From assembly GCF_000723885.1 (NCBI RefSeq), contig NZ_CCDG010000011.1, positions 62,001-126,000 of the forward strand: a stretch of 64,000 nucleotides of DNA. The letters are read 5' to 3'. Under the pieces are notes generated by a model that saw only the letters and a list, made by a program, of their open reading frames with translations, searched no databases and had not been told where the DNA came from. The first letter of the stretch is position 1; each line of letters starts with the position of its first letter. The position numbers and the translations under genes were made by a program. Shown here in pieces: positions 8,546 through 18,365 of the stretch. The stretch is from Paenibacillus camerounensis (lineage in GTDB: Bacteria; Bacillota; Bacilli; Paenibacillales; Paenibacillaceae).

Positions 8546-9199
8546 CTAGCCCCGGATATAATCCGCAAAATTCTCCTGCAGATAGAGGGAATTGATATCC
8601 TCCCGCAGGTGGTGGTGGATCAGCGCCTCCAGCTTGCCGGTTTCACGCCGGGTCATGTATTCGAGGATGCGCTGGTGCTCGTCCCAGATTTCCTCCAGCT
8701 TTTCTTTTCTCAGCATGTGCAGTCTGCGGTAGCGGACGTAGTGTACATTGGACTGCTGGATCAGATTCCACAGATATTCCCGTCCGGCCAGCCGGAACAA
8801 GGCGGCGTGGAACGCATCGTCCAGATTAAGGAACGGCTCGGTAGCCGCATCTTCAAGGATAACGGCCTTTTGCCGGTCCAGAATGTCCTTCAGCTCATGC
8901 ACGCCCTTCAGCGCAAGATGCTCGGAGAGATATTTGATGATCTCCTTCTCCAGCGCACTCCGCAGAAAAATAATCTGCTCCACAGATTCCAGATCAATAT
9001 AGGAAACAAGATTCCCCTTCTTCGGGTAGACATCAATATAAGCTTCAAGGCTGAGCTGCTTCAGCACGTCACGCAGAGGAGTCCGTGAAATCTGGAACCG
9101 TTCGGACAGAACGGTCTCACTGAGGATAGCGCCCGGCTTCAGAGTCAGGGTGAGAATTTCCTGCTTTAGTGTTTTCATGATTTCTTCTTTAATTGACAT
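8546..9199 (-). CDS. GntR-family regulator with FCD domain, probable hexuronate repressor
   Basis: 217 aa, divergent from uxuA. N-terminal winged helix (about 1-70: LKPGAILSETVLSERF, SRTPLRDVLKQL) and an all-helical FCD effector domain (about 75-210) with the Asp/His metal ligands expected (DDAFHAALF, HLREDI). GGAG lies 12 bases before the start. FCD members bind organic or uronic acids. Its placement beside uxuA-uxuB-uxaC and a gnt-like operator in the shared 317-bp intergenic region make it the likely repressor (UxuR/ExuR-like role). The effector, perhaps glucuronate or a 6-phosphate, cannot be read from sequence. Confidence 0.85.
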   Translation of the reverse strand: MSIKEEIMKTLKQEILTLTLKPGAILSETVLSERFQISRTPLRDVLKQLSLEAYIDVYPKKGNLVSYIDLESVEQIIFLRSALEKEIIKYLSEHLALKGVHELKDILDRQKAVILEDAATEPFLNLDDAFHAALFRLAGREYLWNLIQQSNVHYVRYRRLHMLRKEKLEEIWDEHQRILEYMTRRETGKLEALIHHHLREDINSLYLQENFADYIRG

Positions 9200-9228
9200 G
9201 GCTACTTTTGCTCCATTGGTATATTTTA

Positions 9229-9243
9229 ATGTCTAGTATACAT
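9229..9243. promoter_or_regulatory. second, imperfect GntR-type operator
   Basis: ATGTCTA-G-TATACAT, a 15-bp palindrome with one mismatch, about 30 bases upstream of the regulator start. It resembles the better site at 9381 in the TATACA half and suggests autoregulation. Confidence 0.45.
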
Positions 9244-9341
9244 CATGCCAAAGGTTTAAAAAAGAACACAATCGGAGCCTTGTGAAAAAAACTTCAATTA
9301 ATACTATTGTAAGGGGATACATAAGTGTTTCCAATTGGCTA

Positions 9342-9371
9342 TTGACAACTTTACAAAGTTTAAATTATGAT
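9342..9371 (+). promoter_or_regulatory. sigma-A promoter of uxuA
   Basis: TTGACA at 9342-9347 and TATGAT at 9366-9371, 18 bases apart. Transcription would begin near 9378, just before the palindromic operator, leaving a leader of about 140 bases. The leader contains no convincing gene despite a short open frame across it. Confidence 0.7.
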
Positions 9372-9380
9372 CAAGTCAAA

Positions 9381-9392
9381 CTTGTATACAAG
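9381..9392. promoter_or_regulatory. GntR-family operator CTTGTATACAAG
   Basis: A perfect 12-bp palindrome identical to the core of the Bacillus subtilis gnt operator (ATACTTGTATACAAGTAT, from memory). It lies 10 bases downstream of the uxuA -10 box, where bound repressor would block initiation or clearance. Confidence 0.75.
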
Positions 9393-9516
9393 ATAAGGCT
9401 GAGCATCAGACTAGGCGGATTGGTTTCGCTTCAGACTGGCTGTGCACAAGGGGCTATTGCTTTTCTTTACATTATTTGGTTGTCTTTTGCTTTTACATTA
9501 TAAGGAGGGTTTATTT

Positions 9517-10593
9517 ATGAACATGACATGGAGATGGTATGGCGAAGGGAACGACAATGTTACTCTTGATCATATCCGGCAGATTCCGGGGGTAATGGGC
9601 ATTGTCTGGTCGCTGCACCACAAAGTGGCTGGTGAAGTCTGGGAGATGGAGGAAATCCAGAAGGTTGCGGATCAGATTACAGCCAAGGGCTTCAGCACTG
9701 CAGTAGTTGAGAGTGTTAACGTCCATGATGATATCAAGATCGGTCTGCCGTCCCGTGATAAATACATCGACATTTACATTGATACGATCCGCAAGCTGTC
9801 AAAAGTCGGCGTAAAGGTGATCTGTTACAACTTCATGCCGGTGTTCGACTGGACACGTACGGAGCTCTACAAGGAGCTGCCGGACGGATCGAACGCCCTC
9901 TTTTATGAAAAGGCTGCCATTACCGATAATCCGCGCGATATGGTTGACCGCATCCTCAAAGGCGCAGGGGAATTCACGATGCCGGGCTGGGAGCCGGAGC
10001 GTCTGGCTAAGCTCGATGACCTGTTCGCGGCCTATGCCGATGTGTCAGAGGATAAACTGTTTGAGAATCTGGTGTACTTCCTGGAGCGTATTATGCCGGT
10101 ATGTGAAGAAGTGGATATCAAAATGGCTATTCACCCTGACGATCCGGCCTGGCCGATCTTTGGACTGCCGCGCATCATCCGCAGCCGCGACTCCATCCGC
10201 CGGATGCTGGATGCTGTAGACAGCCCGTACAATGGACTGACGTTCTGCACGGGCTCGCTCGGCACGAATCCCGAGAATGATCTGCCGGCGATGATCCGCG
10301 AGTTCCATGACCGGATTTATTTTGCCCACATCCGTAACGTTAAGGTATTCGATAATGGGGACTTTATCGAAGTGTCCCACCGCGGCCGCGACGGCAGTGT
10401 TGATGTAGCTGAAGTGGTTAAGGCCTACCATGAGAGCGGGTTTACCGGCTATGTCCGTCCGGACCACGGCCGCCACTTGTGGGGAGAAGAGAAGAACTGC
10501 CGTCCGGGCTATGGTCTCTACGACAGAGCGATGGGTATTATGTACCTGCTTGGTGTATGGGATAGCCTGGAGAACGTAAAGGGGGCGAAGTAA
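9517..10593 (+). CDS. uxuA: mannonate dehydratase
   Basis: 358 aa from the ATG at 9517, preceded by AAGGAGG; an upstream in-frame start at 9442 would only add a hydrophobic leader without a ribosome binding site. UxuA hallmarks: MTWRWYGEGNDNVTL at the start, GIVWSLHH near residue 30, CYNFMPVFDWTRT near 110, AIHPDDPAWPIFGLPRI and the C-terminal RPDHGRHLWGE. It dehydrates D-mannonate to 2-keto-3-deoxygluconate in the glucuronate pathway. First gene of uxuA-uxuB-uxaC, with one base between its stop and uxuB. Confidence 0.95.
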   Translation: MNMTWRWYGEGNDNVTLDHIRQIPGVMGIVWSLHHKVAGEVWEMEEIQKVADQITAKGFSTAVVESVNVHDDIKIGLPSRDKYIDIYIDTIRKLSKVGVKVICYNFMPVFDWTRTELYKELPDGSNALFYEKAAITDNPRDMVDRILKGAGEFTMPGWEPERLAKLDDLFAAYADVSEDKLFENLVYFLERIMPVCEEVDIKMAIHPDDPAWPIFGLPRIIRSRDSIRRMLDAVDSPYNGLTFCTGSLGTNPENDLPAMIREFHDRIYFAHIRNVKVFDNGDFIEVSHRGRDGSVDVAEVVKAYHESGFTGYVRPDHGRHLWGEEKNCRPGYGLYDRAMGIMYLLGVWDSLENVKGAK

Positions 10594-10594
10594 C

Positions 10595-12205
10595 ATGCTG
10601 CGCCTGACCCGATCCGGTATCCAGAATGAGGCGGCCTCCTGGGAGGCTGCCGGCGTAGAGCTTCCGAAATTCGATTATGATACAGTGGCGAAAAATACGC
10701 TGAAGAAGCCGGAATGGGTGCATTTCGGCGCAGGCAACATCTTCCGCGGATTCGTGGCCAATGCCCATCAGAAGCTGCTCGACAGCGGGGCGGCGGACAC
10801 GGGGATCATTGCAGCGGAGACGTTTGATTTTGAGATGATCGACAAGGTCTACAAGCCGTATGACAATTTGACTCTGCTGGTGCTGATGAATGCGCGCGGC
10901 GACTTCCAGAAGAAAGTGGTCAGCAGCATCGTGGAAGGCATCACTGCCGACAAAACCCGCGAGGCGGACGACCAAAGGCTGACTGAAATCTTCGAGAACC
11001 CGAGTCTGCAGATGGCCAGCTTCACGATTACCGAGAAGGGGTATTCCCTGACCGGGCCGAACGGCCAGTATCTCGGTATTGTCGAGAAGGATATCGCCGG
11101 CGGGCCGGAGCAGCCCATTCATGCGATGAGCATTGTAGCGGCCCTTGCATACAAGAGGTATCTGAAAGGCGCGTACCCGATGACTTTTGTCAGCATGGAT
11201 AACTGCTCGCATAACGGTGATAAGCTTAAGAGCGGGATCGTCACAATAGCCAAGGAATGGGCGGCAAAAGGCTCGGTGGAAGCGGGCTTCGTAGATTATC
11301 TGCTGAATGAGCAGCTGATTACCTTCCCGCTGTCGATGATTGATAAAATCACACCGCGCCCGTCCGAAACCGTCCAGGCTGCACTGCTGGAGCAGGGCAT
11401 CGGTGAGATGGATGTTATTGTTACTTCCAAGAATACCTATACTGCACCGTTTGTTAATGCCGAGATCAGTGAATATCTGGTTATTGAAGACAAATTCACG
11501 AACGGCCGTCCGGCGCTGGAGCAGGCGGGAATTATTTTCACCGACCGGGATACGGTCAATAATATTGAAACGATGAAGGTTACCACCTGCCTTAACCCGC
11601 TGCATACAGCGCTTGCCGTGTCCGGCTGCCTGCTCGGCTACACCCTGATCGCTGATGAGATGAAGGACGAGACGCTGCGCAAGCTGGTGGAAATTATCGG
11701 CTATAAGGAAGGGCTGCCGGTCGTTGTTGATCCCGGTATTATCAGTCCAAAGCAGTTCCTGGATGAGGTGCTGAAGGAGCGCTTTGCCAATCCGTTCATT
11801 CCCGATGCACCGCAGCGGATTGCGACAGATACCTCGCAGAAGGTGGGCATCCGCTTCGGAGAAACGATCAAATCGTATGTCCGCAGGGAGGATCTGGACC
11901 CGGCTGACCTGACTGCTATTCCGCTGGCTATCGCGGTATGGTGCCGTTATCTGCTGGCTGTGGATGATAAAGGTGAAGCTTTTACGCTCAGTCCTGACCC
12001 GCTGCTCGAAACATTGCAGGGCCATCTGCAGGGTGTGAAGCTGGGCGACACCAGCTCTAATGTGCGTGCTATTCTCGAAGATGAGCAGCTGTTCGGCGTG
12101 AAGCTGTATGACATCGGCCTTGGCGGCAAGATTGAGGGCATGTTCTACGAGCTGCTGGCCGGACCGGGAGCGGTAAGAAGCACACTTGAGAAATACGTGA
12201 AGTAA
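10595..12205 (+). CDS. uxuB: fructuronate reductase / mannitol dehydrogenase family protein
   Basis: 536 aa, a typical length for the long-chain mannitol dehydrogenase family. The Rossmann motif HFGAGNIFRGFVAN (about residues 44-57) binds NAD(H); the C-terminal half has the family helical domain. It is placed between uxuA and uxaC and should reduce D-fructuronate to D-mannonate, which identifies it as UxuB rather than mannitol or tagaturonate reductase. The product designation rests on context because family members differ little in motifs. GGGGGCGAAG at the end of uxuA is its ribosome binding site. Confidence 0.88.
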   Translation: MLRLTRSGIQNEAASWEAAGVELPKFDYDTVAKNTLKKPEWVHFGAGNIFRGFVANAHQKLLDSGAADTGIIAAETFDFEMIDKVYKPYDNLTLLVLMNARGDFQKKVVSSIVEGITADKTREADDQRLTEIFENPSLQMASFTITEKGYSLTGPNGQYLGIVEKDIAGGPEQPIHAMSIVAALAYKRYLKGAYPMTFVSMDNCSHNGDKLKSGIVTIAKEWAAKGSVEAGFVDYLLNEQLITFPLSMIDKITPRPSETVQAALLEQGIGEMDVIVTSKNTYTAPFVNAEISEYLVIEDKFTNGRPALEQAGIIFTDRDTVNNIETMKVTTCLNPLHTALAVSGCLLGYTLIADEMKDETLRKLVEIIGYKEGLPVVVDPGIISPKQFLDEVLKERFANPFIPDAPQRIATDTSQKVGIRFGETIKSYVRREDLDPADLTAIPLAIAVWCRYLLAVDDKGEAFTLSPDPLLETLQGHLQGVKLGDTSSNVRAILEDEQLFGVKLYDIGLGGKIEGMFYELLAGPGAVRSTLEKYVK

Positions 12206-12223
12206 AGGCGGGGAGCATACGTA

Positions 12224-13630
12224 ATGAAGGGATTAATCCAGGAGGATTTTCTGCTGCAGTCGGAGGAAGCGCGGATATTGTATCACGAGTATGCCAAGGC
12301 GCTGCCGATCATTGACTATCACTGCCACCTTGATCCGCAAGCCATCGCAGAGAATAAACGATTCAGCAGCATCACCGATGTCTGGCTGGGCGGGGATCAC
12401 TATAAATGGCGTGCGCTGAGAACCTTCGGCGTGGAGGAGAACTATATCACCGGTCCGGCTTCAGATGAAGAGAAGTTCGCCAAGTGGAGCGAGGTGCTGC
12501 CCTATACGGTCGGCAATCCGCTGTACCACTGGTCTGCGCTGGAGCTGAAGCGTTATTTCGGTATCGAAGAGCAGCTGAATCCGCACAACTGGCGGGAGAT
12601 CTATGACCACTGCAACAAGCTTATTGCGACAGACGGCTTCACGGCCCGGGGATTGATCACAAGCTCTAATGTGAAATGGATCTGTACGACCGATGATCCT
12701 GCGGATGACCTCAAGCACCATGCTGAATTAGCGGCGCAAAAAGAGTTCAAAACCGGCGTCACGCCAACCTTCCGTCCGGATAAGGCCATGTTAATCGGGG
12801 CTGAGACGTTCCCGGCTTATCTGGCCACCCTGGAGCAGGCGGCAGGCTACGCGATTACCAGCTATGACCTCATGGAACGCGCCCTGCTGGAGCGGATCGG
12901 ATACTTTGATAAGCATGGCTGCATGATCTCGGATCACGGCTTCACCGATCTGCCGTTTGAGGAGGCATCCTCCTCTCAGCTTGAAGCAATTTTCAGCAAA
13001 CGGCTCAGCGGACAAAGCCTCAGCAAGCTGGAATGTGACCAGTATGCAACGGCCTTGTTCCTGGCCATGGGCCGGGGGTATGCAGCGCACGGCTGGACCA
13101 TGCAGCTGCATATCGGAGCGCTTCGCAACCCGAATACCCGGATGTTCCGGAAGCTCGGGCCGGATACGGGCTTCGATATCATCGGCGACCACAGCTATGC
13201 CGAGCGTCTATACAAGCTGCTGGATGGTCTTGACCGGACAGGCGAGCTGCCGAAGACGATTGTGTATAATCTGAACGGCGCGCAGAATGATGTGCTGGCG
13301 GCGATGATCGGGGCTTTTCAGGGTGAAGGCATCAAGGGCAAGGTTCAGTTCGGCTCCGGCTGGTGGTACAACGACCAGAAGGACGGTATGATCAAGCAGC
13401 TGACCTCACTGTCTAATCTGGGTCTCCTCAGCTGTTTTGTCGGGATGCTGACCGATTCCCGTTCCTTCCTGTCTTATACCCGCCATGAATACTTCCGCCG
13501 GATTCTCTGTAACCTGATCGGCGGCTGGGTGGCAAGCGGCGAAGCGCCGCGCGACCTGCCTTTTCTGGGCGGCATCGTACAGGACATCTGTTATAATAAT
13601 GCAGAGCGTTACTTTGGATTGGCTGAGTGA
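12224..13630 (+). CDS. uxaC: glucuronate isomerase
   Basis: 468 aa, matching UxaC length. An amidohydrolase-like barrel with the metal-ligand pair in PIIDYHCHLDP (about residue 27-37), followed by WLGGDHYKWRALRTFG, a motif diagnostic for the family. It converts D-glucuronate to D-fructuronate (and galacturonate to tagaturonate), the entry reaction for the two enzymes encoded upstream. Ribosome binding site GGCGGGGAG. The operon ends at the strong terminator that follows. Confidence 0.95.
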   Translation: MKGLIQEDFLLQSEEARILYHEYAKALPIIDYHCHLDPQAIAENKRFSSITDVWLGGDHYKWRALRTFGVEENYITGPASDEEKFAKWSEVLPYTVGNPLYHWSALELKRYFGIEEQLNPHNWREIYDHCNKLIATDGFTARGLITSSNVKWICTTDDPADDLKHHAELAAQKEFKTGVTPTFRPDKAMLIGAETFPAYLATLEQAAGYAITSYDLMERALLERIGYFDKHGCMISDHGFTDLPFEEASSSQLEAIFSKRLSGQSLSKLECDQYATALFLAMGRGYAAHGWTMQLHIGALRNPNTRMFRKLGPDTGFDIIGDHSYAERLYKLLDGLDRTGELPKTIVYNLNGAQNDVLAAMIGAFQGEGIKGKVQFGSGWWYNDQKDGMIKQLTSLSNLGLLSCFVGMLTDSRSFLSYTRHEYFRRILCNLIGGWVASGEAPRDLPFLGGIVQDICYNNAERYFGLAE

Positions 13631-13690
13631 GGCTGCATTTATCCGGACTCGCGGCCACAGCTGCAGCAGAACAAAGAATAGTAAGTTTTC

Positions 13691-13726
13691 ACGCAGAGCC
13701 CGCTTTTTCGGGCTCTGCGTTTTTTT
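13691..13726 (+). terminator. strong terminator of the uxu operon
   Basis: Perfect 12-bp stem ACGCAGAGCCCG / CGGGCTCTGCGT with a 6-nt loop and a seven-T tract. Confidence 0.95.
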
Positions 13727-13787
13727 CATGTATAATGAATTAAGATTTGTAGAAGAGAGAAAAGAAAATGGGCGGGGAGCGGAAGAA

Positions 13788-14078
13788 ATGGATGCAGCAG
13801 CGTTTCAGCAGTATGTCAGAAAGTTTAGTGAAATAAAGGGCTTTGATACGAGCACTATTGAGCAGCGGATGCTGTATCTGATGACGGAGGTCGGTGAATT
13901 ATCCAAAGAGGTGCTGTCCGTCTCCTTTCATCCGGATGCCGAACGTAAAGCTAACCTGGGCTATGAGATGTATGATGTGGTTTGGAATATTTTTGATCTG
14001 GCGAACAAGCTGGATATTGATCTGGAACAGGCTTTCCGGGAGAAGCGGGAGATTAATGACCACAGGAACTGGGATTGA
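13788..14078 (+). CDS. MazG-like nucleotide pyrophosphohydrolase domain protein
   Basis: 96 aa from the ATG at 13788, with GGGGAG 9 bases upstream. A longer open frame extends back through the uxaC terminator and is not credible. All-alpha MazG/dUTPase-like fold: the Mg-binding EVGELSKEV helix (EExxE-like) near residues 33-41 and GYEMYDVVWNIFDLANKLDID near 60-80 supply the acidic residues. It should hydrolyse a nucleoside triphosphate to the monophosphate and pyrophosphate, as a house-cleaning enzyme. A TATAAT box at 13731-13736 is a candidate promoter. Confidence 0.8.
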   Translation: MDAAAFQQYVRKFSEIKGFDTSTIEQRMLYLMTEVGELSKEVLSVSFHPDAERKANLGYEMYDVVWNIFDLANKLDIDLEQAFREKREINDHRNWD

Positions 14079-14105
14079 ATGAATTCTATTTGATATAACT
14101 AGTGA

Positions 14106-14600
14106 AAGGACGGGCAGAATGATGTTGAAAACAGATTACATCGACGTGCCGAGAAGAAGGGGATCAGGCTGCATGCGGTATATGACAGCACGGAAAGTCC
14201 GCTCCTGCTTGGTGACAGCCCAAAGATTATCCAGATTCTGACGAACCTGGTGAGCAATGCGCTGAAATTCACCGAACAGGGCGAGGTCAGACTCACTGTC
14301 CGGAATGCAGGCTTTCACCCGGAGAATGTCACTTTGTCCGTTGAAGTGAAGGATACCGGAATCGGACTGCCGCCGGACCAGCAGGATATACTGTTCCGCT
14401 CCTATTCACAGATTCATGAGCATCGTTCTCCGGGTAAATACGGCGGAGCGGGGCTCGGACTTTCCATCTGCAGACAGCTGGCCGGGCTTATGGGCGGTAA
14501 AGTGTGGCTGAAGGAGACCAGTGGTAAAGGATGTACCTTTGCCTTTGCTATTCCATTTGCGCCCGCAGCAGCGCAGAACCTTTCAAGTAAAATATCTTAG
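14106..14600 (+). pseudogene. histidine kinase remnant (ATPase domain only)
   Basis: The frame 14106-14600 encodes the end of a dimerisation domain (RRAEKKGIRL) and a complete HATPase domain: N box NLVSNALKF, G1 DTGIGL, F box and G2 GGAGLGLSI. A TGA closes the frame at 14103-14105 and there is no start codon with a ribosome binding site; the first ATG (14250) lies inside the N box. Sensor, membrane and His-phosphoacceptor parts are missing. The style resembles hybrid kinases. This is a 5'-truncated gene, not a functional sensor. Confidence 0.8.
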
Positions 14601-14799
14601 GCAGAAATGGCGTTTTAAATGCCGGTTAACGGGTAAATTTGAATTGTGAATTGCTTTCCTGCATCAGTAGCTGCTGACAATCTGGACAATAACACCGGTC
14701 ATGCAGGGAGCCTCACAAATCCCGCCCTTGTCAGCCGAAAGAAAGAGCAGCGCCTTGCGCAGGCAATGTCGTCGGAGGACAGGTCAAGCGGAGCAAAGG

Positions 14800-14835
14800 C
14801 GGCATGCCGGCATTAGCCGGCGTGCCGTTTTTATT
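14800..14835 (+). terminator. terminator downstream of the kinase remnant
   Basis: CGGCATGCCGGC / GCCGGCGTGCCG stem (one G-T pair), loop ATTA, then TTTTTATTT. Between the remnant's stop (14600) and this hairpin I see no gene, so the terminator may be left from the original locus. Confidence 0.75.
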
Positions 14836-14873
14836 TGCGGTTATACGCCGGCGGCTAAACCTGTATGTAGGGT

Positions 14874-15824
14874 TCAGAGATTTCCCGCCGGGTTCCGTCT
14901 GAACAGGTACACTGCATTGTCGCCCGACGGAGGCAGAAGGAGTGCGGATAAGCGTTCGCTCAGCTCCATGCTGAATGGTCCGGGACTGTGGTAAGCCTCG
15001 AAATCACCGGTTGTCTGCGAATTACGTGTTCCAATCACAATATAGAGCTGTACAGAATCCGTCTTGAACACATGTCTTTCATAGGGATTCCTGGGAACAG
15101 GCCAGGAGCACATCACGACTTCAGGGTTATATTTGGCCAATGCTGTCTTGGCATCCGCCTTCTCTACAAATGCAGGATAATCAATGTAATGCTTCCAGCT
15201 GTAATCATCGGTGGCTGTGCAGTTCATGCCGGCTTCATTCATGAAGCGTGTTAGCGTTCCGTCACCCGCTGCAATCTCCAGGCATTTGCGTCCACCCGTA
15301 AGCACTGCCAGCTCCTTAATCAGCTCTTTGGAGTAGAAACAGTAAATCCCCTTTTTGCCCACAAGCGGCATCAGAATCTTCTTGTCCTTAATGAGCCTCC
15401 AGAAAAAGCGGAACAAAGGAAGGGATACCGGCTTTCGCTCGAATCCTTTACGGAACAGCAGCTTCTGCAGGATCGTTCCGTCCCAGCGGTTAAAACGGAC
15501 ATTGCCTCCAGAGTTAGCGGATACCGCAACATTCAGCTGCTCCAGCAGGTGGATGGCAAACCGGGCTTTAATTATATTCGGCAGAAAAGCGTTCACGGTG
15601 ACTTCATTCATCCCGCTTTTGCTGATTTTGGCATTGGCGGTTTTGGCGCTGGCGGTATAACGGCCGATGACGGCCTGTATGACATTAGCTCCGGCATTAT
15701 TTTTAATCTCACCCAGCTCGCGGAGCACCTCTTCCTTATACTCCGGATATTGCTGCAGCAAGGTCTGTACAGTAATCTCATTTGCCAATATTTTTTTGGC
15801 GGTTTCATTTGTGAACTTCCTCAT
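14874..15824 (-). CDS. SAM-dependent methyltransferase-like protein
   Basis: 316 aa from the ATG at 15824 (GGAG 9 bases before it); upstream in-frame ATGs lack a ribosome binding site and lie in the neighbouring terminator. The N-terminal ~120 residues are lysine-rich helices of unknown role, with a short repeat KTANAKISKS. From about residue 200 there is a class I methyltransferase core: CLEIAAGDGTLTRFM (SAM-binding glycine-rich loop), then TATDDYSW and VVMCSWPVPRNPYE. The substrate is not known. Gene orientation follows the ABC transporter gene upstream, separated by a terminator. Confidence 0.65.
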   Translation of the reverse strand: MRKFTNETAKKILANEITVQTLLQQYPEYKEEVLRELGEIKNNAGANVIQAVIGRYTASAKTANAKISKSGMNEVTVNAFLPNIIKARFAIHLLEQLNVAVSANSGGNVRFNRWDGTILQKLLFRKGFERKPVSLPLFRFFWRLIKDKKILMPLVGKKGIYCFYSKELIKELAVLTGGRKCLEIAAGDGTLTRFMNEAGMNCTATDDYSWKHYIDYPAFVEKADAKTALAKYNPEVVMCSWPVPRNPYERHVFKTDSVQLYIVIGTRNSQTTGDFEAYHSPGPFSMELSERLSALLLPPSGDNAVYLFRRNPAGNL

Positions 15825-15863
15825 TTTATATACTCCAGTGCTTCGTTTTTTCTTCATTATAAA

Positions 15864-15894
15864 TAAAAAAAGAAGCCGGTCCAAGACCGGCTTC
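15864..15894 (-). terminator. terminator of the MacB-like ABC gene
   Basis: Perfect 10-bp stem GAAGCCGGTC / GACCGGCTTC with a 3-nt loop; read on the minus strand it is followed by seven T. It lies 14 bases beyond the stop at 15909. Confidence 0.92.
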
Positions 15895-15908
15895 CTGTAT
15901 GGCAAGAG

Positions 15909-18302
15909 TTATTCGCTGCGCAGCGCCACGACTGGATCTTTTTTGGCTGCGAATTTGGCAGGGATGAAGCCGCCCAGCATGGTCAGGCCAACGCTGAGTA
16001 CAACAAGCCCGAGGGCATGCAGCGGATTAAGCTGTGCGACATTCGACAGGTCTGTCAGTGACTTCAGCACCATATTGACCGGAAGGGTCAGCAGATAGGC
16101 AATCCCGATGCCAAGCAGGCCGGAAAGCGAGCCGATAATGCAGGTTTCCGCATTGAATACGCGGGTGATATCCTTCTTGCGGGCGCCGAGCGCGCGCAGT
16201 ACACCGATCTCCTTCGTCCGTTCCAGTACGGAGATATAGGTGATGATTCCAATCATAATCAGGGATACGACGAGTGAGATGGAGGCAAAAGCGATCAGCA
16301 CCATCGTGATTCCGTCCATAATACCGCTGGAGAGACTGGTTACCATTGCAGCCAGATCGGTGTAGACAATCATTTCTTCATTGCTGTGGCCTTCATTCCA
16401 TTTGTCGAGATAAGCAACAATATTCTCTTTGGCCCCAAAATCCTTCGGATACAAGGAGATCGATGAGGGTGTTGCTACAGCGCCAAGTGCTGCAAGCGCA
16501 GCTTCCTTGGAATTTGCACTGCCCGGGTCGGTGCTCGTGCTTGAGCCGCCCATGCCCATTCCCATACCCATGCCCATACCGCTCATATCAATTCCGCCGA
16601 TTTGGGAGAATACCTTGCCGGTCAGTACATTCACCTGATCCTGCTGCTCCTGGGCCTGTACAATGGCTGAGCCCTGTGCATTCTCAATGAACTGTTCCGA
16701 CAGGCTGTCCGAATAAGCGATTCCTGCCGACATGGTGGACATCGGTGAATCCTGCTGCTTGCGGATAATTCCGGAAATCTTCAGGGTAACCGCGTTAGCG
16801 TCATTATACATCTCGCTCAGATCGGCGGCGTTGCCGTTCAGGCTGAACATCCCGTCTGCTTCAGTATAATAATCATCATTATAGATCAGCTTAAACTCCC
16901 GGCCGACAATATCATCGAAGCTGAGATTAGCTGCATTGTAATCAAGACCGAGGGCTTCGAGAACACTCTGGTTCATACGGTTGTATTCATCGACAACCAT
17001 TACCAGATCAGTCGGCTGCTCGGGCAGACTGCCGGCGAGCAGATCATAGTAGTCTGCCAGATAGCTGCCTTCTGTACCGTCCGGCTTATCCGGATAGGAG
17101 GTGAAATTCAGGCTGGCTGTGTCTACAGGAACAGCGGCTTCGCCGTCCGAACGGAGAATGTTCATATTAACCTTACGGCTGTAAGATACTCCGTCGAGAT
17201 AGGCAGGGTCGATATTGTCCAGGTAGTCCAGATATTCCTTGCTGAGCACATTGGAATGCAGGACGGTGTTAGCGGTTGGATCATATGGATAAACTTCACT
17301 TGCATCGGTGAACTCGGTCCATTTGCTGTCAGCCGCTTCCGGTTGTGCTCCCGGAGGATTGGACATATCGATCTGCGCGGCTGTTTCGCTGATCGTCACA
17401 GGGAAGTTGGATAAAGCACCGGATTCATAGCTGCTGATCTGCTTGTCGAACCCGTTCGATAAGGACAGGATCAGTGCAATTCCGATGATCCCGATGCTGG
17501 AGGCGAAGGCAGTCAGCGCCGTTCTCCATTTTTTGGTCGAGATATTTTTACCGGATAATTTAAGTGCGGTAAAGTAGCTCATTGCCGTCTTTTTCAGCTG
17601 ATAATTCGTGTTAGTCTTAAGATCAGCCGGGGGATTGGTATCAGAGATGACTTTACCATCCCTGAATTGCACAGTCCGGTCGGCATAGGCTTCTGCCAGC
17701 TCCGGGTTATGGGTAACCATAACAACAAGCTTGTCTTTGGCAATCTCCCGGATCAGCTCCATAATCTGCTCACTGGTCACGGTATCAAGTGCGCCGGTCG
17801 GCTCATCCGCGAGAATAATGTCAGGGTCGTTGGCCAGTGCTCTGGCAATGGCAACACGCTGCATCTGGCCGCCGGACAGCTGGCCCGGCTTTTTGTGGAT
17901 ATGCTCCTTCAGCCCGACTTTTTCCAGCGCTTCTACAGCCTTCTTGTGTTTAACATCGGCGCTTACGCCGCTCAGGGTCATCCCCATCTCCACGTTATCG
18001 GTTATGCTCAGGTGGGAGATCAGATTATAGCTCTGGAAAATAAAACCGACACTGTTGTTGCGGTAGGCATCCCAGTCGCTGTCCTTGAAGTTCTTGGTTG
18101 AGGCTCCGTTGATGATCAGGTCACCGCTGTCATATTGGTCAAGCCCGCCGATAATGTTAAGGCAGGTTGTTTTACCTGAGCCGCTGGGTCCGAGAATAGC
18201 CACAAACTCGCTTTTCCTGAAATCGAGACTTACATCATTAAGTGCCGTTTGCGTGAAACTGCCTGTGGTATAGCTTTTGGAGATATTTTTGAGCTGCAGC
18301 AT
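15909..18302 (-). CDS. MacB-type ABC transporter, fused ATPase and FtsX-like permease
   Basis: 797 aa. ATPase at residues 1-220: Walker [11 protein letters not shown], signature [15 protein letters not shown], Walker [13 protein letters not shown], switch His in VMVTHN. The permease has one membrane segment near 255-275, a large extracytoplasmic domain (about 280-660) and three C-terminal segments (about 670-790), as in MacB/LolCDE exporters. The extracytoplasmic part contains a low-complexity stretch [10 protein letters not shown] made by hexanucleotide repeats near 16549-16580. It is divergent from an OmpR-type two-component system with shared half-sites in the intergenic region, suggesting peptide or envelope-stress export under that system's control. 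Ribosome binding site AGAGGATGAG. Confidence 0.85.
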   Translation of the reverse strand: MLQLKNISKSYTTGSFTQTALNDVSLDFRKSEFVAILGPSGSGKTTCLNIIGGLDQYDSGDLIINGASTKNFKDSDWDAYRNNSVGFIFQSYNLISHLSITDNVEMGMTLSGVSADVKHKKAVEALEKVGLKEHIHKKPGQLSGGQMQRVAIARALANDPDIILADEPTGALDTVTSEQIMELIREIAKDKLVVMVTHNPELAEAYADRTVQFRDGKVISDTNPPADLKTNTNYQLKKTAMSYFTALKLSGKNISTKKWRTALTAFASSIGIIGIALILSLSNGFDKQISSYESGALSNFPVTISETAAQIDMSNPPGAQPEAADSKWTEFTDASEVYPYDPTANTVLHSNVLSKEYLDYLDNIDPAYLDGVSYSRKVNMNILRSDGEAAVPVDTASLNFTSYPDKPDGTEGSYLADYYDLLAGSLPEQPTDLVMVVDEYNRMNQSVLEALGLDYNAANLSFDDIVGREFKLIYNDDYYTEADGMFSLNGNAADLSEMYNDANAVTLKISGIIRKQQDSPMSTMSAGIAYSDSLSEQFIENAQGSAIVQAQEQQDQVNVLTGKVFSQIGGIDMSGMGMGMGMGMGGSSTSTDPGSANSKEAALAALGAVATPSSISLYPKDFGAKENIVAYLDKWNEGHSNEEMIVYTDLAAMVTSLSSGIMDGITMVLIAFASISLVVSLIMIGIITYISVLERTKEIGVLRALGARKKDITRVFNAETCIIGSLSGLLGIGIAYLLTLPVNMVLKSLTDLSNVAQLNPLHALGLVVLSVGLTMLGGFIPAKFAAKKDPVVALRSE

Positions 18303-18365
18303 ACCGTTAATCTCATCCTCTCTTTATCCTTGATTCTCTGTCTTTGCGCAAAGCGTAACATACGA

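Noticed and set aside
8336..9088. 250-codon plus-strand frame through the palindromic repeats and antisense to the GntR gene
   Set aside because: Its repeated 17-residue units come from the 51-bp DNA period, and the rest is antisense to a well-supported gene.
9282..9503. 73-codon frame in the uxuA leader
   Set aside because: No ribosome binding site, spans the promoter itself, and no similarity to known leader peptides.
10538..12025. 495-codon open frame on the minus strand across uxuB
   Set aside because: Shadow of a GC-rich coding gene; no ribosome binding site, composition rich in Arg/His, and uxuB on the other strand has clear family motifs.
13599..13787. N-terminal extension of the MazG-like frame
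   Set aside because: It would translate the uxaC end and the strong terminator; the ATG at 13788 has its own ribosome binding site and matches MazG length.
14601..14799. Possible small gene between the kinase remnant and its terminator
   Set aside because: Frames are short with no start context; looks like decayed sequence.
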